From: Clostridiales bacterium
Lineage (GTDB): Bacteria; Bacillota; Clostridia; Peptostreptococcales; BM714
NCBI GenBank assembly: GCA_002869095.1
Contig: PKTO01000048.1
Location: 1 to 8,145 of the forward strand
Length of the DNA: 8,145 nt
Direction: 5' to 3'
Shown here piece after piece: positions 6,869 through 8,145 of the stretch. The notes beneath the pieces were generated by a model. That model searched no databases. It was not told the origin of the DNA and saw only the letters and a list, made by a program, of their open reading frames with translations. Made by a program: the position numbers and the translations under genes. The first letter of the stretch is position 1. The number at the start of each line of letters is the position of its first letter.

Positions 6869-7969
6869 GTGTATGATTTGTATGAAATATTGAAATTGAC
6901 AGTTGCGTCTTTGGCGGATGTTTTCATGGAACCGATATTTTTGATGGTCATATTGGTCGTTTATTTTCAATACAGAAAGCTTGAGCGGATGGAAACATCG
7001 CTTTATGGGAAAACTGTAACGCCGATCAGGAAAAAAACGGCTTACTCGGTTGTTTTCGGAATTGCAGGAGGTTATTTGGGGACTGCTTTGATGACTGTCT
7101 TGGTAATCACAATATCCATAGGCGATTTTTCCTATGTGCTGCCATTGGCGATTTTCTTGATGATGGTACGATCCAGATACATCTGTTTTTCGTATGCGGG
7201 AGGAATAATTTCCATATTGAGCCTGTTGACAGGTTGGCCCGACATCAATGTTTCGAGCATGATGGCGGTAGTGGCAGTATTGCATATGATAGAAAGCATA
7301 TTGATTTATTTCGACGGGCATAGCTTTTCAACGCCAATAATAACAAGGGCGGAAGACAACAAAATTTGCGGAGGTTTTTATCTGCAGAAATTCTGGCCCA
7401 TACCAATGATTGTGATTGTAGCCGTATTGGGAAGGGATGTTCCCATCAATACAGGAACGTTGCCTGCCTGGTGGCCCGCCTTCATTCCTGAAGGCCAGAG
7501 CATTCAAACTGTAATTCTCAGGCTTACAGGATTGGTTGCCGTTTTAGGGTATGGAGACATGACGCTTTCGGGAATGCCCAAGGAAAAGACCAAAATTGCA
7601 GCAGGGCGATTGGCTCTTTACAGCTTTGCCTTGCTTGTACTTTCATTGCTTTCATCGGAGATTTATGCTTTCAAGTTTGTGGCGGCAATTTTCGCGCCGC
7701 TTGCCCATGAGGGTCTGATACTTTACAGCCAAAGGGAAGAAAAGTCAAGAAAACGCCTGTTTGAAGCCGGAGATTCCGGAACCATGGTGATTTTTGTCAA
7801 AAAAGACGGTGTGGGATATAAAATCGGACTCAAGCCTGGCGACAGGATAATCAAAATAAACAACATTCCCCTTTTGGGAGACAAAGATCTCGATTCGTTT
7901 CTTCAGAAAAGGCCGTCGGTCATATGGCTGGAAGTGATGCATGCGGGAGGGAGTGTGGATATAAAGTAA
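6869..7969 (+). CDS. Multi-pass membrane protein with C-terminal PDZ domain
   Basis: 366 aa from GTG 6869 to TAA 7967-7969. It has about 7-8 hydrophobic segments, the first near residues 14-30, then a soluble C-terminal PDZ domain of about 65 residues (from SGTMVIFVKKDGVGYKIGLKPGDRIIKINN). The AVLHMIESILIYFDG segment followed by GGFYLQKFWPIPM resembles clostridial PDZ membrane proteins I recall beside ctpA and upstream of uvrB; their biochemical role is not known to me. PDZ domains bind protein C-termini, so a role as adaptor or regulator for the neighbouring S41 protease or the M23 hydrolase is reasonable inference. The frame continues cleanly past the TAA for 44 codons, so this protein is probably truncated; the family is about 400 aa and the extended form would be 411. 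It could depend on the ftsE promoter, with a hairpin just upstream. Confidence 0.85.
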   Translation: MYDLYEILKLTVASLADVFMEPIFLMVILVVYFQYRKLERMETSLYGKTVTPIRKKTAYSVVFGIAGGYLGTALMTVLVITISIGDFSYVLPLAIFLMMVRSRYICFSYAGGIISILSLLTGWPDINVSSMMAVVAVLHMIESILIYFDGHSFSTPIITRAEDNKICGGFYLQKFWPIPMIVIVAVLGRDVPINTGTLPAWWPAFIPEGQSIQTVILRLTGLVAVLGYGDMTLSGMPKEKTKIAAGRLALYSFALLVLSLLSSEIYAFKFVAAIFAPLAHEGLILYSQREEKSRKRLFEAGDSGTMVIFVKKDGVGYKIGLKPGDRIIKINNIPLLGDKDLDSFLQKRPSVIWLEVMHAGGSVDIK

Positions 7970-8104
7970 TACAGCAATTATGAAAGCGGAACAGCAAGCC
8001 TTGAGTGCATTTATGTTGAAAGGCATCCAAGAACAGTATACAGATTCAATGCCAATGAAAGCAGCAGATTCAAAAGGCTTTTCAATTATTTGAAAAGAGA
8101 TTGA
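7970..8104 (+). other. In-frame continuation of the PDZ protein after its TAA (detached C-terminus)
   Basis: Directly after the TAA, in the same frame, 44 sense codons run to TGA at 8102-8104. They encode a mixed stretch starting YSNYESGTASLECIYVER and ending FKRLFNYLKRD. Codon choice (AGA/AGG, GAA, AAT) matches the neighbours, and there is no start codon with a ribosome binding site of its own. From memory, clostridial homologues end with a similar Y-x(2)-Y-x-x-G-x-x-S-L pattern, a hydrophobic strand and a basic LxKR-like tail. I take this as the normal end of the PDZ gene cut off by one nonsense codon. Confidence 0.65.
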
Positions 8105-8116
8105 CCATAGTGAATA

Positions 8117-8125
8117 TGTTATAAT
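8117..8125 (+). promoter_or_regulatory. Extended -10 promoter element for a downstream gene
   Basis: TGTTATAAT contains a perfect TATAAT (8120-8125) with the TGn extension. The only -35-like hexamer nearby is TTGACC at 8101-8106, with a 13-nt gap that is too short, so an extended -10 promoter is the better model. It starts 13 nt after the TGA ending the in-frame PDZ continuation, where a new transcription unit would begin. From remembered clostridial gene order the next gene may be uvrB, but it is not in the window. Confidence 0.5.
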
Positions 8126-8145
8126 CAAGGTATTGAAAATCAAGG

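Overview
The window reads as a bacterial chromosome segment from a Gram-positive member of the Clostridia. Three things point there: AGA/AGG- and ATA-rich codon use at moderate GC, strong GGAGG-type ribosome binding sites, and the gene order ftsE - ftsX - coiled-coil M23 peptidase - S41 peptidase - PDZ membrane protein, which I recall from clostridial genomes. This taxonomic placement is from memory and no search was run. I see no mobile element, CRISPR array, rRNA or tRNA.

Layout. The left end holds most of a Lon-family ATP-dependent protease (+), cut at its 5' end by the window edge. It converges on a 5-formyltetrahydrofolate cyclo-ligase gene (-), and the two share a bidirectional terminator that overlaps the last codons of the latter. 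A 158-bp intergenic region (2686-2843) then carries two divergent promoter candidates, one for the cyclo-ligase and one for a rightward operon. That operon fills the rest of the window: ftsE, ftsX, a secreted coiled-coil M23 peptidase, a CtpA-type S41 peptidase and a multi-membrane-spanning PDZ protein. A hairpin lies before the last gene. A promoter-like -10 element at the right edge probably serves a gene outside the window.

How the genes work together. FtsE (ATPase) and FtsX (permease) form an ABC-type complex that drives cell-wall hydrolases during division or growth. The adjacent coiled-coil M23 protein is the expected partner, like PcsB, CwlO or EnvC. The S41 protease and PDZ membrane protein are envelope-located candidates for controlling that hydrolase.

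The most notable observation is that two genes of this one operon each carry a single in-frame TAA inside otherwise intact coding sequence. In ftsX the TAA is at codon 138, with 160 further codons in the same frame encoding TM2-TM4 and the family signature. In the PDZ protein the TAA is at 7967-7969, followed by 44 further clean codons ending in TGA that look like the normal C-terminus. No frameshift accompanies either. Recent nonsense mutations or substitution errors are the leading explanations. Stop-codon readthrough is less likely but testable.
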